This document shows, piece by piece, positions 33,817-42,172 of a stretch of DNA of 57,553 nt (positions are counted from its first letter, which is position 1; every line of letters begins with the position of its first letter). The notes under the pieces are model-generated. The model made no database searches, was not told where the DNA came from, and worked only from the letters and a program-made list of their open reading frames with translations. The stretch spans positions 1 through 57,553 of the forward strand of contig NZ_JACRAW010000020.1 of assembly GCF_016213215.1 (NCBI RefSeq), written 5' to 3'. Position numbers and translations under genes: made by a program. The stretch comes from Bradyrhizobium sp. (lineage in GTDB: Bacteria > Pseudomonadota > Alphaproteobacteria > Rhizobiales > Xanthobacteraceae).

Positions 33817-35403
33817 TCAAAAACCGAGCGCGCAACCGTCCTTGCGTGGATCGGAACCGCCGGTCAGCGTGCCCTTCTCCCAGTCGATCCAGATCGCCTG
33901 TCCTCCGCCGAGCGGAGAGACAACGTTGGTCGTCTTGTGGCCGATCTTCTTCAAGCCATCGACAATGTCGGCCGGCACGCCGTCCTCGAGCTGGTAGACG
34001 CCCTCGTAATGGAGGCCGCGCGGCATGTCGATCGCTTCCTGCACGTCGCAGCCGTAGTCGAGGATGTTGGTCAGGACATGCACCTGGCCGACCGGCTGGT
34101 ACTGTCCGCCCATCACGCCATACGGCATCACGGCACGCCCTGCCTTGGTGACGAGACACGGAATGATCGTGTGCAGCGGACGCTTGCCGCCGGCGATGCA
34201 ATTGGGATGATCGGGCTGGATACGGAAACCGCCGGCGCGGTTCTGCAGGAGAACGCCGGTCTTGTTGGAGACGATCGCCGATCCGAAGGAATGCGCGATC
34301 GAATTGATGAACGAGCAGACGTTGCGATCCTTGTCCACGACCGTGATGTAGATGGTGGAAGGGTTCATCGGCGGCGCGACGTTGGGCAGATCGAGAAGCC
34401 GATCCATACTGATCTTGCCGATGTGCTCGTCGGCGAATTCCTTCGCGAGAATTTTCGCGACGTCGATCTTCATATGGGCAGGATCGGCGACGTGCTGCTC
34501 GCGGATCATGTAGGCGATGCGCGCCGCCTCGGCTTCGAGGTGAAAGCGCTGGACGCTCAGCGGCGGGAATTTCGTCAGGTCGAAGCGCGACAGGATGTTC
34601 AGCATCACCAGCATGGTGATACCGGGCCCGTTCGGCGGGCATTGCCAGACGTCGAGGCCCTTGTAGGTGGTGCCGATCGGCGAGGTGACTTCGGTAGTAT
34701 GAGAGGCAAAGTCGTCCAGCGTGTGGAGACCGCCGATGCCGCGCAGGGTCTCGACCATGTCCTCGGCGACCGGCCCCTTGTAGAAGGCGTCGCGACCGTC
34801 CTTGGCGATCGCCCGCAGGGTTTTGCCGAGTTCCGGCTGGTGGATGACGTCGCCGACCTGGGGCGGCCGGCCGTGCGGCAGCAAATACCGCTCGGTATTG
34901 GTGCCCTTCTTCAGCTTCTCGAACTGGTTGTTCCAGTCAAAGGCGATGCGCGGCGCGACAACGTATCCCTCCTCGGCGGCCTTGATCGCCGGCTGCAGCA
35001 CCCGGTCGAACCCTAGCTTGCCGTGTTCGCGCAGGATCGTCGCCCATGCATCCACCGCGCCGGGAATGGAGACCGCATGCGCCGAGGTCAATGGGATGGC
35101 CTGGATCTTGCGCTCAAGATACCATTCCGCGCTCGCCGCCATCGGCGCCCGGCCCGAGCCGTTGTAGGCCGTGATCTTGCCTTCCCCGCGCGGCTGCACC
35201 AGGGAGAAGCAGTCGCCGCCGATGCCGGTCGATTGCGGCTCGATAACCCCAAGCAGCGCGCAGCCTGCAACCGCGGCGTCCGCCGCCGTGCCGCCGTCGC
35301 GCAGCACCTCGATCGCGGCCAATGCGGCTTGCGGGTGCGAGGTGGCCACCATGCCGTTCTGAGCGTGAACCGTGGACCTGCCGGGGAAATGGAAGCTTCT
35401 CAT
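33817..35403 (-). CDS. Gamma-glutamyltransferase-like protein with altered active-site motif
   Basis: A 528-residue protein of the gamma-glutamyltransferase (Ntn hydrolase) family. It has VATSHPQAALAAIEVL, GGTAADAAVA, STGIGGDCFS and the C-terminal GGGQAIWIDW and DPRKDGCALGF. In classical GGT the self-cleavage site is T-T-H-x-S-V-V-D; here the corresponding stretch is STIYITVVDKD, so the threonine is kept but the next TH is replaced by IY, as in YwrD-type homologues. No signal peptide is clear. ATG at 35403; longer frame starts at 35487. Specific substrate is unknown. Confidence 0.85.
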   Translation of the reverse strand: MRSFHFPGRSTVHAQNGMVATSHPQAALAAIEVLRDGGTAADAAVAGCALLGVIEPQSTGIGGDCFSLVQPRGEGKITAYNGSGRAPMAASAEWYLERKIQAIPLTSAHAVSIPGAVDAWATILREHGKLGFDRVLQPAIKAAEEGYVVAPRIAFDWNNQFEKLKKGTNTERYLLPHGRPPQVGDVIHQPELGKTLRAIAKDGRDAFYKGPVAEDMVETLRGIGGLHTLDDFASHTTEVTSPIGTTYKGLDVWQCPPNGPGITMLVMLNILSRFDLTKFPPLSVQRFHLEAEAARIAYMIREQHVADPAHMKIDVAKILAKEFADEHIGKISMDRLLDLPNVAPPMNPSTIYITVVDKDRNVCSFINSIAHSFGSAIVSNKTGVLLQNRAGGFRIQPDHPNCIAGGKRPLHTIIPCLVTKAGRAVMPYGVMGGQYQPVGQVHVLTNILDYGCDVQEAIDMPRGLHYEGVYQLEDGVPADIVDGLKKIGHKTTNVVSPLGGGQAIWIDWEKGTLTGGSDPRKDGCALGF

Positions 35404-35640
35404 GCCGAATAGTCTTTCTGCTGCTCTTGGATCTTGGCGCACGAGGCGCGATTTCCGGGGGGAACGGGACCTACATGGCACATTCATGCCGGTCTCGGCA
35501 ATGGTGGTATACCACGGTGGGGCCGCGAAGTTCTCTCCGCCGGAAACAATCCGGCGCGCAATTGGCGGTTTTCCCGGCTCTTCCGGCCTGCTAAACGGTC
35601 GCCCTGCCCTGCAGGGTTTTCTGCCAGGACCGGGCCGGCG

Positions 35641-35856
35641 ATGAATGATTTCAAGAGCTTAAGCGAGCGCATCGACGTGCTGGAGGCGCGGCTGACCTAT
35701 CACGACGAGACCATCGACTCGTTGAATGAGGTCATCACGGCGCAATGGAAGCAGATCGATACGCTCACGCGTCGGATCACCCAGCTCAACGAGCGCCTGC
35801 AGGAGGCCGAAGCCACCACGCCCGGCCCGGCCAACGAACGGCCGCCGCACTACTGA
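35641..35856 (+). CDS. slyX: SlyX-family protein
   Basis: A 71-residue coiled-coil protein starting MNDFKSLSERIDVLEARLTY and continuing HDETIDSLNEVI, typical of SlyX, whose function is unknown. The ATG is at 35641. It is divergent from the gamma-glutamyltransferase-like gene; the 237-base gap between holds both promoters and no other gene. Confidence 0.85.
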   Translation: MNDFKSLSERIDVLEARLTYHDETIDSLNEVITAQWKQIDTLTRRITQLNERLQEAEATTPGPANERPPHY

Positions 35857-35875
35857 AGCGACAGGATTGAGCTGA

Positions 35876-37780
35876 CTACTGCCCTGAAGCGGCCGAAAGC
35901 AGGTTGTGAACCTCGCCCGACATCACGAGGCTGTCACGCCCGCCATCCTTGGCCGCGTAGAGCGCCCGGTCCGCTGCCTCGATCAACGAGACCGGACCGA
36001 CGGAGCGCTCCATCCCGGGGCGGCAGGCGGCGCCGCCGATGCTCGCGGTGACGAGCGCGGACGGCACATTCGACGCGTGAGCGATTTTCGCCACGCGAAG
36101 AGCCTGACGAATCCGCTCGGCGATGAGCGCGCAGCCCGCCGCGTCGGTGTTGGGCAGTATGATCGCGAACTCCTCGCCACCATAGCGCGCGGCAAGATCC
36201 CCGGGCCGTTTCGCTTCGCGGGCGAGGATCTTTGCCAGGGCGCGCAGGCAATCGTCGCCGGCGGGATGACCATAGGTGTCGTTATATTCCTTGAAGCGAT
36301 CGAGATCGATCAGGAGCAAGCCGAGGCTGGTTCGATCACGGTAAGCCCGGGCCCACTCCTCTGAAAGGCGCTGGTCGAAACAGCGGCGGTTAGCAAGGCC
36401 CGTGAGCCCGTCCTCGACCGCCAGCGCTTCGAGCTTTCCTTCCAGGTTCTTCTGCTCGGTAACGTCGCGCGAAATCGCGACCACGCCGTCGATCTCGTCC
36501 CTTTCATCGCGTGTCACGCACAGGGTCGATTCGAGCCAGATCTCGCCGCTGTCGCGATGGCGCGTCCGGTAGGTGACGCGCGCCTCCTCCAACTCGCCGC
36601 GCTTCATCGACTCGACGATCTTGCGAACGTCGGGCAGATCGTCCGGATGAACGCCCGCGAGCGCGGGCGTGCCCACCAACTTGCTCGTTCCCCAGCCCAC
36701 GATACGGCGGCAAGAGGGCGAGACGTAACGGATCCGCTCGTCGAGCCCGATGCGGGTCACCATGTCGCTGGAGCCCTCGGCAAGCAGGCGGAAACTGGCT
36801 TCCTTCTCCGCCAGCGCGGCGGCCATCCGTTTGCTGAGCATGAGCTGGCGGACCAGGAAGGTCCCGATGAGCGCGATCAACAGCACCAGGCCCAGCACGA
36901 CAGACATCCGCGTGATGGCCGCCGCTCGCCATGGCGCCAGAACTTCATCCTTCTGCACGGTCGCAAGGAGCACGACAGGAAATCGGCTGCTGCGCGAGAA
37001 GAAATTCAAGCGGTCCTTGCCGTCCAGCGGCGATTTCAGTGCGTAGGCCCCGCCGGGGCCCTGCAGCGAAGGGTCTCGGAAGAGCGGACGGTCCGAAAGG
37101 TCGCGCCCGGCGTACGTGGCACTATCCTGGCTGCGGGCGATGACCGTGCCTCCCGCATGCAGCAACAGGATGGAGCTGTGACGACCGATATCGAATTGCT
37201 GGTAGAAGCGGGAGAGATAGTTCGAGCTGATCGCTCCGACCACCACGCCGGCAAAACTGCCGTTCGGATGATTGAACCGGCGCGAGAGGGTAATGACCCA
37301 TTCGCCATCCGCAAGACTCTTGACCGGACGGCCGACATACGCCTCGCGCTTGTTGCTGTAGACGTGATACCGAAAGAACTCGTCGTTGCTGAGCGTGCTG
37401 ATTACTGTCCCCGGCTCGGTAAGCCAATTGCCGTCCTGATCGAGGACACCGAGGCTATGGATACGCTCGATCGCATCCTTGCGCGCCGTGAAGACGTTTC
37501 GAAGCTTGGCGATCGCGTCGGGACCGGTCCCGTCAATCTCCATTCGGCTGACCGCACCAATGATGCTGGAGTCCAACAGATCGAGACTGTCCTCGGCGTG
37601 CTGCGTCAGCGAGCGCGCCAGGTTTTCCATTTCGGTTTCCGCGGCGCCCAGAAGTACCTGGCGCGAGATCCACTCGCGCCAGCCGCTGACGGCAAGAATA
37701 GCCACGCAAGTGAACACCACGAATGCCGCTGCACGCAGCGGCAGGCGCCTCAGGCCGGCTCTTTGACGAGCGCTTTCCAT
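35876..37780 (-). CDS. Membrane Cache-PAS-GGDEF diguanylate cyclase
   Basis: A 634-residue sensor that makes cyclic di-GMP. A first membrane helix lies at about 15-32, an extracytoplasmic Cache-like domain to about 290 and a second helix near 295-315 (MSVVLGLVLLIALIGTFLV). A PAS domain follows (about 335-450; FRLLAEGSSDMVTRIG). The GGDEF domain has the active motif GGEEF at 534-538, and the inhibitory site RPGD at 525-528 is five residues before it, so product inhibition is expected. The ATG at 37780 is preceded by a strong hairpin (37784-37812) that includes the GGAG Shine-Dalgarno. Confidence 0.93.
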   Translation of the reverse strand: MESARQRAGLRRLPLRAAAFVVFTCVAILAVSGWREWISRQVLLGAAETEMENLARSLTQHAEDSLDLLDSSIIGAVSRMEIDGTGPDAIAKLRNVFTARKDAIERIHSLGVLDQDGNWLTEPGTVISTLSNDEFFRYHVYSNKREAYVGRPVKSLADGEWVITLSRRFNHPNGSFAGVVVGAISSNYLSRFYQQFDIGRHSSILLLHAGGTVIARSQDSATYAGRDLSDRPLFRDPSLQGPGGAYALKSPLDGKDRLNFFSRSSRFPVVLLATVQKDEVLAPWRAAAITRMSVVLGLVLLIALIGTFLVRQLMLSKRMAAALAEKEASFRLLAEGSSDMVTRIGLDERIRYVSPSCRRIVGWGTSKLVGTPALAGVHPDDLPDVRKIVESMKRGELEEARVTYRTRHRDSGEIWLESTLCVTRDERDEIDGVVAISRDVTEQKNLEGKLEALAVEDGLTGLANRRCFDQRLSEEWARAYRDRTSLGLLLIDLDRFKEYNDTYGHPAGDDCLRALAKILAREAKRPGDLAARYGGEEFAIILPNTDAAGCALIAERIRQALRVAKIAHASNVPSALVTASIGGAACRPGMERSVGPVSLIEAADRALYAAKDGGRDSLVMSGEVHNLLSAASGQ

Positions 37781-37783
37781 GAT

Positions 37784-37812
37784 GCAGGATTCTCCATGAG
37801 GGAGAATCCTGC
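37784..37812 (-). promoter_or_regulatory. mRNA hairpin covering the ribosome-binding site of the diguanylate cyclase
   Basis: On the minus strand GCAGGATTCTCC-CTCAT-GGAGAATCCTGC forms a perfect 12-bp stem with a five-base loop and ends three bases before the ATG. The only good Shine-Dalgarno (GGAG, 11 bases upstream) is inside the 3' arm, so the folded RNA should block ribosome entry. An ATG in the loop is out of frame. Confidence 0.65.
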
Positions 37813-37925
37813 GGAACCCTTATGGAACCCTGAAGCGGGGTGGCAAAAGGTAGCGCAGTCCGCAAGTCCCGCGCACAGCGTTTGCACCATTGCTAACGAG
37901 AGATTACCGGACGCGCGTTTTGCTC

Positions 37926-38231
<306 letters not shown>

Positions 38232-38274
38232 TCAGGGCCGCACCAATAGCTGCTGAACTTGCGGGAAAATTCCG

Positions 38275-39321
38275 TTGACCCAGAACCCGGTCCTCAAACC
38301 GTTCCTTGCCGTGCTTTCGGGGCAGAAGCAGGCCGTTCCTCCCATCTGGATGATGCGGCAGGCGGGCCGATATCTGCCGGAATATCGCGAGGTCCGGGCC
38401 AGGGCCGGCTCGTTCCTGGATCTCTGTTTTTCGCCGGAGCTCGCCGCCGAAGTTACGCTGCAGCCGATCCGCCGCTTCAACTTCGATGCCGCCATCATCT
38501 TCTCCGACATTCTCGTCATACCCCATGCGCTTGAACGTGAGGTGCGGTTCGAAGTCGGCGAAGGGCCGCGGCTGGAGCCGCTCGATACGCCGGAGAAAGC
38601 CCGATCGCTCGCCAAACGCGCCGACCTGAACCGGCTCGAGCCGGTGTTTGAGGCGTTGCGGCTGGTGCGCCGCGCGCTCGATCCCAAAGTCACGCTGATC
38701 GGCTTCTGCGGCGCGCCCTGGACCGTTGCAACCTACATGGTGGCAGGACAAGGCACGCCCGACCAGGCGCCGGCGCGACTGATGGCGTATCGGCATCCTG
38801 ACGCGTTCGCGGACATCATCGACGTGCTGGTGGAAAACTCGATCGAATACCTGCTCCGTCAGCTTCAGGCCGGCGCCGAGGCGCTGCAGATCTTCGATAC
38901 CTGGGCCGGCGTGCTGCCACCGCGCGAATTTGCGCGCTGGTCAATCGAGCCGACGCGCCGCATCGTCGAGGGCATCCGCAAGAAAGTGCCAGATGCGAAG
39001 ATTATCGGCTTTCCGCGCGGCGCCGGCGCGCTTCTGCCCGCCTATGTCGAGGCGACCGGCGTCAATGCGGTCAGCATTGACTGGACCGCCGAGCCGGCCT
39101 TCATCCGCGACCAGGTGCAAAGCCGAGTGGCGGTACAGGGCAATCTCGATCCGCTGGCGCTGATCGCCGGCGGCGACGCGCTCGATCGCGCGGTGGACGA
39201 CGTGCTTGCGAGCTACGGAAGCGGGCCGCTGATCTTCAATCTCGGCCACGGCATCCAGCCGGAAACCCCGATCGCGCATGTCGAGCGCATGCTCAAGCGC
39301 GTGCGGGGCAAGGCGGGATAG
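38275..39321 (+). CDS. hemE: Uroporphyrinogen decarboxylase
   Basis: A 348-residue enzyme that decarboxylates uroporphyrinogen III to coproporphyrinogen III in haem synthesis. The signature [20 protein letters not shown] begins near residue 22, and the second [14 protein letters not shown] near 142. The start is TTG at 38275 with GGGA upstream; no ATG fits the conserved N-terminus. It converges with the hemC-like gene. Length matches the family. Confidence 0.95.
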   Translation: MTQNPVLKPFLAVLSGQKQAVPPIWMMRQAGRYLPEYREVRARAGSFLDLCFSPELAAEVTLQPIRRFNFDAAIIFSDILVIPHALEREVRFEVGEGPRLEPLDTPEKARSLAKRADLNRLEPVFEALRLVRRALDPKVTLIGFCGAPWTVATYMVAGQGTPDQAPARLMAYRHPDAFADIIDVLVENSIEYLLRQLQAGAEALQIFDTWAGVLPPREFARWSIEPTRRIVEGIRKKVPDAKIIGFPRGAGALLPAYVEATGVNAVSIDWTAEPAFIRDQVQSRVAVQGNLDPLALIAGGDALDRAVDDVLASYGSGPLIFNLGHGIQPETPIAHVERMLKRVRGKAG

Positions 39322-39357
39322 CAAGCGCGGTTTGTCTCGAGCCCGCCGTTCCGAAGG

Positions 39358-40338
39358 CTACCTCGGCCGGCTGCGCTCGATGATCTCGGCGGCGCCCTTG
39401 GCGAGCAGCTCGAGCCCGACGGCTCGGCCGAGCTCGCGCGGCCGATCGGCCGGCCCCATGCGCGACGCCTCGATGAACAGATTGCCGGTCAGATCGAGCA
39501 CCGACGCGCTCAGCGACATCTGCGCACCGTTGATGGTGGAGTAGCCGGCGACCGGCGAGTTGCAATGGCCATTGAGCACCCACAGCACCTCGCGTTCGGC
39601 GTCGGCGCACGCGCGCGCCGCCTTGTCATCGATCGCGGAAAGAATCTGCCGGGTCTGCCAGTCCTGCGCCGCGCATTCGACCGCGACGATGCCCTGCCCG
39701 GCCGCAGGCAGCATCTCGTCGGCCGAGAATTCATAGCCGGCGCGGTGCAAGAGGCCGACCCGATCAAGCCCCGAGCGCGCCATGATCAGCGCATCCGCGG
39801 GCCCGACCGATCCGCCATCCGGCAGTCGCTGCTTCTCGCCCTGGTCGAGCTTGCGCACGCGAGTGTCGGCGGCACCGCGGAAATGGATGACCTCGACTTC
39901 CGGAAACAGCCGACGCGCATAGGCCGCGCGCCGCACCGCGTTGGTGCCGATCTTGAAGCCCTTGCCGCGTGATTGCCTGAGCGCGTCGAGCGAGATGCCC
40001 TCGCGCAGCACCAGGACGTCGCCCGGCGGATCGCGCGACAGCGTGGCCCCGATCACGAGGCCGGGGGTGTCCTCGTTCCCGGGCATGTCCTTCAGCGAAT
40101 GCATCGCCGCGTGCAGGTCACCCGAACGCACGGCGGCCCGGATCTGCGCGACGAAGGCGCCGCCCTTGCCGCCATGCGGCAGCAGCTTGCTGGTCTGGTC
40201 GAGGTCGCCGGTCGTGTCGAACTTGACGATCTCGACCTCGACCCCGGCGACGGCGGCAGTCAGGCGGCGCGCGATCTCTTCGGTCTGCGCCAGCGCCATC
40301 GTGCTCTTGCGCGTGCCGATCCGCAATCGAATGCCCAA
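39358..40338 (-). CDS. hemC: Divergent hydroxymethylbilane synthase-like protein (second-type HemC)
   Basis: A 326-residue HemC homologue. It keeps the catalytic aspartate in HSLKDMP, the substrate-binding arginines in GTNAVRRAAYARR and the cofactor cysteine in GHCNSPV. However, the usual alphaproteobacterial segments are changed: GTSSLRR is GTNAVRR, RGN is RGA (HFRGAADTRVRK), and the loop after the lysine differs (GGKGGAFVAQIRAAV). The style is closer to actinobacterial HemC. The start is TTG at 40338 with AGGAG upstream. It may be a paralogue or a transferred version; its enzymatic activity is probable but not certain. Confidence 0.8.
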   Translation of the reverse strand: MGIRLRIGTRKSTMALAQTEEIARRLTAAVAGVEVEIVKFDTTGDLDQTSKLLPHGGKGGAFVAQIRAAVRSGDLHAAMHSLKDMPGNEDTPGLVIGATLSRDPPGDVLVLREGISLDALRQSRGKGFKIGTNAVRRAAYARRLFPEVEVIHFRGAADTRVRKLDQGEKQRLPDGGSVGPADALIMARSGLDRVGLLHRAGYEFSADEMLPAAGQGIVAVECAAQDWQTRQILSAIDDKAARACADAEREVLWVLNGHCNSPVAGYSTINGAQMSLSASVLDLTGNLFIEASRMGPADRPRELGRAVGLELLAKGAAEIIERSRPR

Positions 40339-40399
40339 AACTCGTTCTCCTTCCTACGCGCACAAAGCGCGAGCGGTCTTCGCGCTGCCGATCTTGTTT

Positions 40400-40447
40400 G
40401 AGCATGATCTTTCGGAAAACCGGTACCCACTTTTCCGGATCATGCTC
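40400..40447. repeat. Interspersed palindrome, family 2, copy 2
   Basis: Begins GAGCATGATC and ends GATCATGCTC; the core is CGGAAAACCGGTACCCACTT. It lies directly at the stop of the GMC oxidoreductase gene (shared base 40447), as copy 1 lies at the glpQ stop. Confidence 0.85.
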
Positions 40448-42126
40448 TAGCGCGCATCCTCCAATATCATGTCGGAAGCCTTCTCTGCGATCATGATGAT
40501 CGGCGCGTTGGTATTGCCGGATACAAGGTCCGGCATCACCGAGGCGTCGACCACGCGCAGCCCTTCAAGGCCCCTCACCCGCAGCCGCTGGTCAAGTACC
40601 GCGAGCACATCGTTGCCCATACGGCAGGTTGAGGTCGGATGATAGATGGTACTGCCGCGCTGGCGGCAGTATTCGAGGAGTTCCGTATCGGTCGCGACCC
40701 TGGCGCCGGGATCGACCTCCTCCTCCACGAATGGTTTCAGCGCCGGGGCGGCGAGAATCCGCCGCAGGATCTTCAGTCCTTCGACATTGGTGGCGCGGTC
40801 CGTTTCGGTTGAAAGATAGTTGATCCTGATCTCCGGCGGCACGGCCGGATCGGCGCTCTTGATGCGGAGCGAGCCGCGGCTTTCGGGGCGCAACTGGCAC
40901 ACCGAGGCGGTAAAGCCGGAAAATGCGTGCAGCTTCTCGCCCATCTTGTCGGTCGAGAACGGCAGGAAATGGATCTGCACGTCAGGCGTCGCCAGCCGTG
41001 GGCTGGTCTTGAAGAACGCACCGGCAGTCCCCGCGGCGATGGTCAGCCAGCCCTGGCGCAGCGCGGCATAGCGCAGGCCCGCGAGCGTGCGGCGGATCGG
41101 ATGATTGACGGTGTCATTCAGGGTAATGGGCTGCGTGCAGCGCATTACCACCCTGACCTGCATGTGGTCCTGCAGACCGTGACCGACGCCGGGTGCATCG
41201 AGCACGACCTCGATGCCGTGCTTGTTGAGGAGATCCGCTGGTCCAACGCCGGAGAGCTGCAGCAGTTGCGGCGAGTTGTAGGCCCCGCTCGAGATCACCA
41301 TCTCCCTGCGCGCGCGGGCCCTGCGCAGCTCCGCGCCACATCGATACTCGATGCCGACCGCGCGACGGCCTTCGAACAAAATCCGCTGCGCCAGCGCGGA
41401 GGTTTCGACCTTGAGATTGGACCTGTTTCGCGCTGTCCGCAGATAGGCGACCGCCGTCGAGGCCCGCCGCCCCTTGCGGGTGGTGGTCTGGAAAAAGCCC
41501 GCTCCTTCCTGGGTCGCGCCGTTGAAGTCGCGGTTGAAGGGAATGCCGGTCTCGGCGGCCGCCGCGATGAAAGCCTTCGACAGCGGATCGGCATGCAGAA
41601 GGTCGGACACCGGCAGCGGGCCTCCGGTGCCATGGAATTCGTCGGCGCCGCGCTCCTGGTTTTCTGCCTTCCTGAAATAGGGCAGAACGTCGTCATAGCC
41701 CCAGCCGGCATTGCCGAGCTGGCGCCAGCGGTCGTAATCCTCACGCTGGCCGCGAACGTAGAGCAGTCCGTTGATCGAGCTCGACCCGCCCAGCACCTTG
41801 CCGCGCGGCTGGAAAACGGTCCGCCCACCAAGGCCCGGCTCGGGCTCGGTCTCGTACATCCAGTTGACGCTCTTTTCCTTGAACAGGCGGCCATAGCCGA
41901 GCGGCACGTGAATCCAGATGTTGGTATCCTTCGGCCCCGCCTCCAGCAGGAGCACGGAGTGCCTGCCGCTCTCCGTCAGGCGATTGGCGAGCACGCAGCC
42001 GGCAGAGCCTGCGCCGACGATGATATAGTCGAACTCGGGGACCGGCCGGCTGCCGGCGGCGCGGGAGTGCACAGGCTGGTTCATGCTGTTTGAGTCTTGT
42101 CCCTGCTGAGTTTCGGCGTTCCTCAT
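40447..42126 (-). CDS. GMC-family FAD oxidoreductase (choline dehydrogenase-like)
   Basis: A 559-residue FAD enzyme. The dinucleotide motif IIVGAGSAGCVLANRL is near residue 36. The GMC signatures are GGSSSINGLLYVRG and SSGAYNSPQLLQLSGVGP. The catalytic histidine is in YHPTSTCRMG, with the usual second residue as Asn in SGNTNAPI. Such proteins oxidise alcohols or choline-like substrates; the substrate is not clear because no betaine gene is adjacent. ATG at 42126 is used; an in-frame ATG at 42084 is equally plausible. Confidence 0.88.
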   Translation of the reverse strand: MRNAETQQGQDSNSMNQPVHSRAAGSRPVPEFDYIIVGAGSAGCVLANRLTESGRHSVLLLEAGPKDTNIWIHVPLGYGRLFKEKSVNWMYETEPEPGLGGRTVFQPRGKVLGGSSSINGLLYVRGQREDYDRWRQLGNAGWGYDDVLPYFRKAENQERGADEFHGTGGPLPVSDLLHADPLSKAFIAAAAETGIPFNRDFNGATQEGAGFFQTTTRKGRRASTAVAYLRTARNRSNLKVETSALAQRILFEGRRAVGIEYRCGAELRRARARREMVISSGAYNSPQLLQLSGVGPADLLNKHGIEVVLDAPGVGHGLQDHMQVRVVMRCTQPITLNDTVNHPIRRTLAGLRYAALRQGWLTIAAGTAGAFFKTSPRLATPDVQIHFLPFSTDKMGEKLHAFSGFTASVCQLRPESRGSLRIKSADPAVPPEIRINYLSTETDRATNVEGLKILRRILAAPALKPFVEEEVDPGARVATDTELLEYCRQRGSTIYHPTSTCRMGNDVLAVLDQRLRVRGLEGLRVVDASVMPDLVSGNTNAPIIMIAEKASDMILEDAR

Positions 42127-42172
42127 CCGATCTCTTCATAGCACACCCGCTCGAGCCATGTGCGCCGACCTG

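Noticed and set aside
33314..34642. Long minus-strand frame upstream of the FKBP gene
   Set aside because: The N-terminal part is antiphase to the gamma-glutamyltransferase-like gene; only the last 154 residues make an FKBP protein with a signal peptide.
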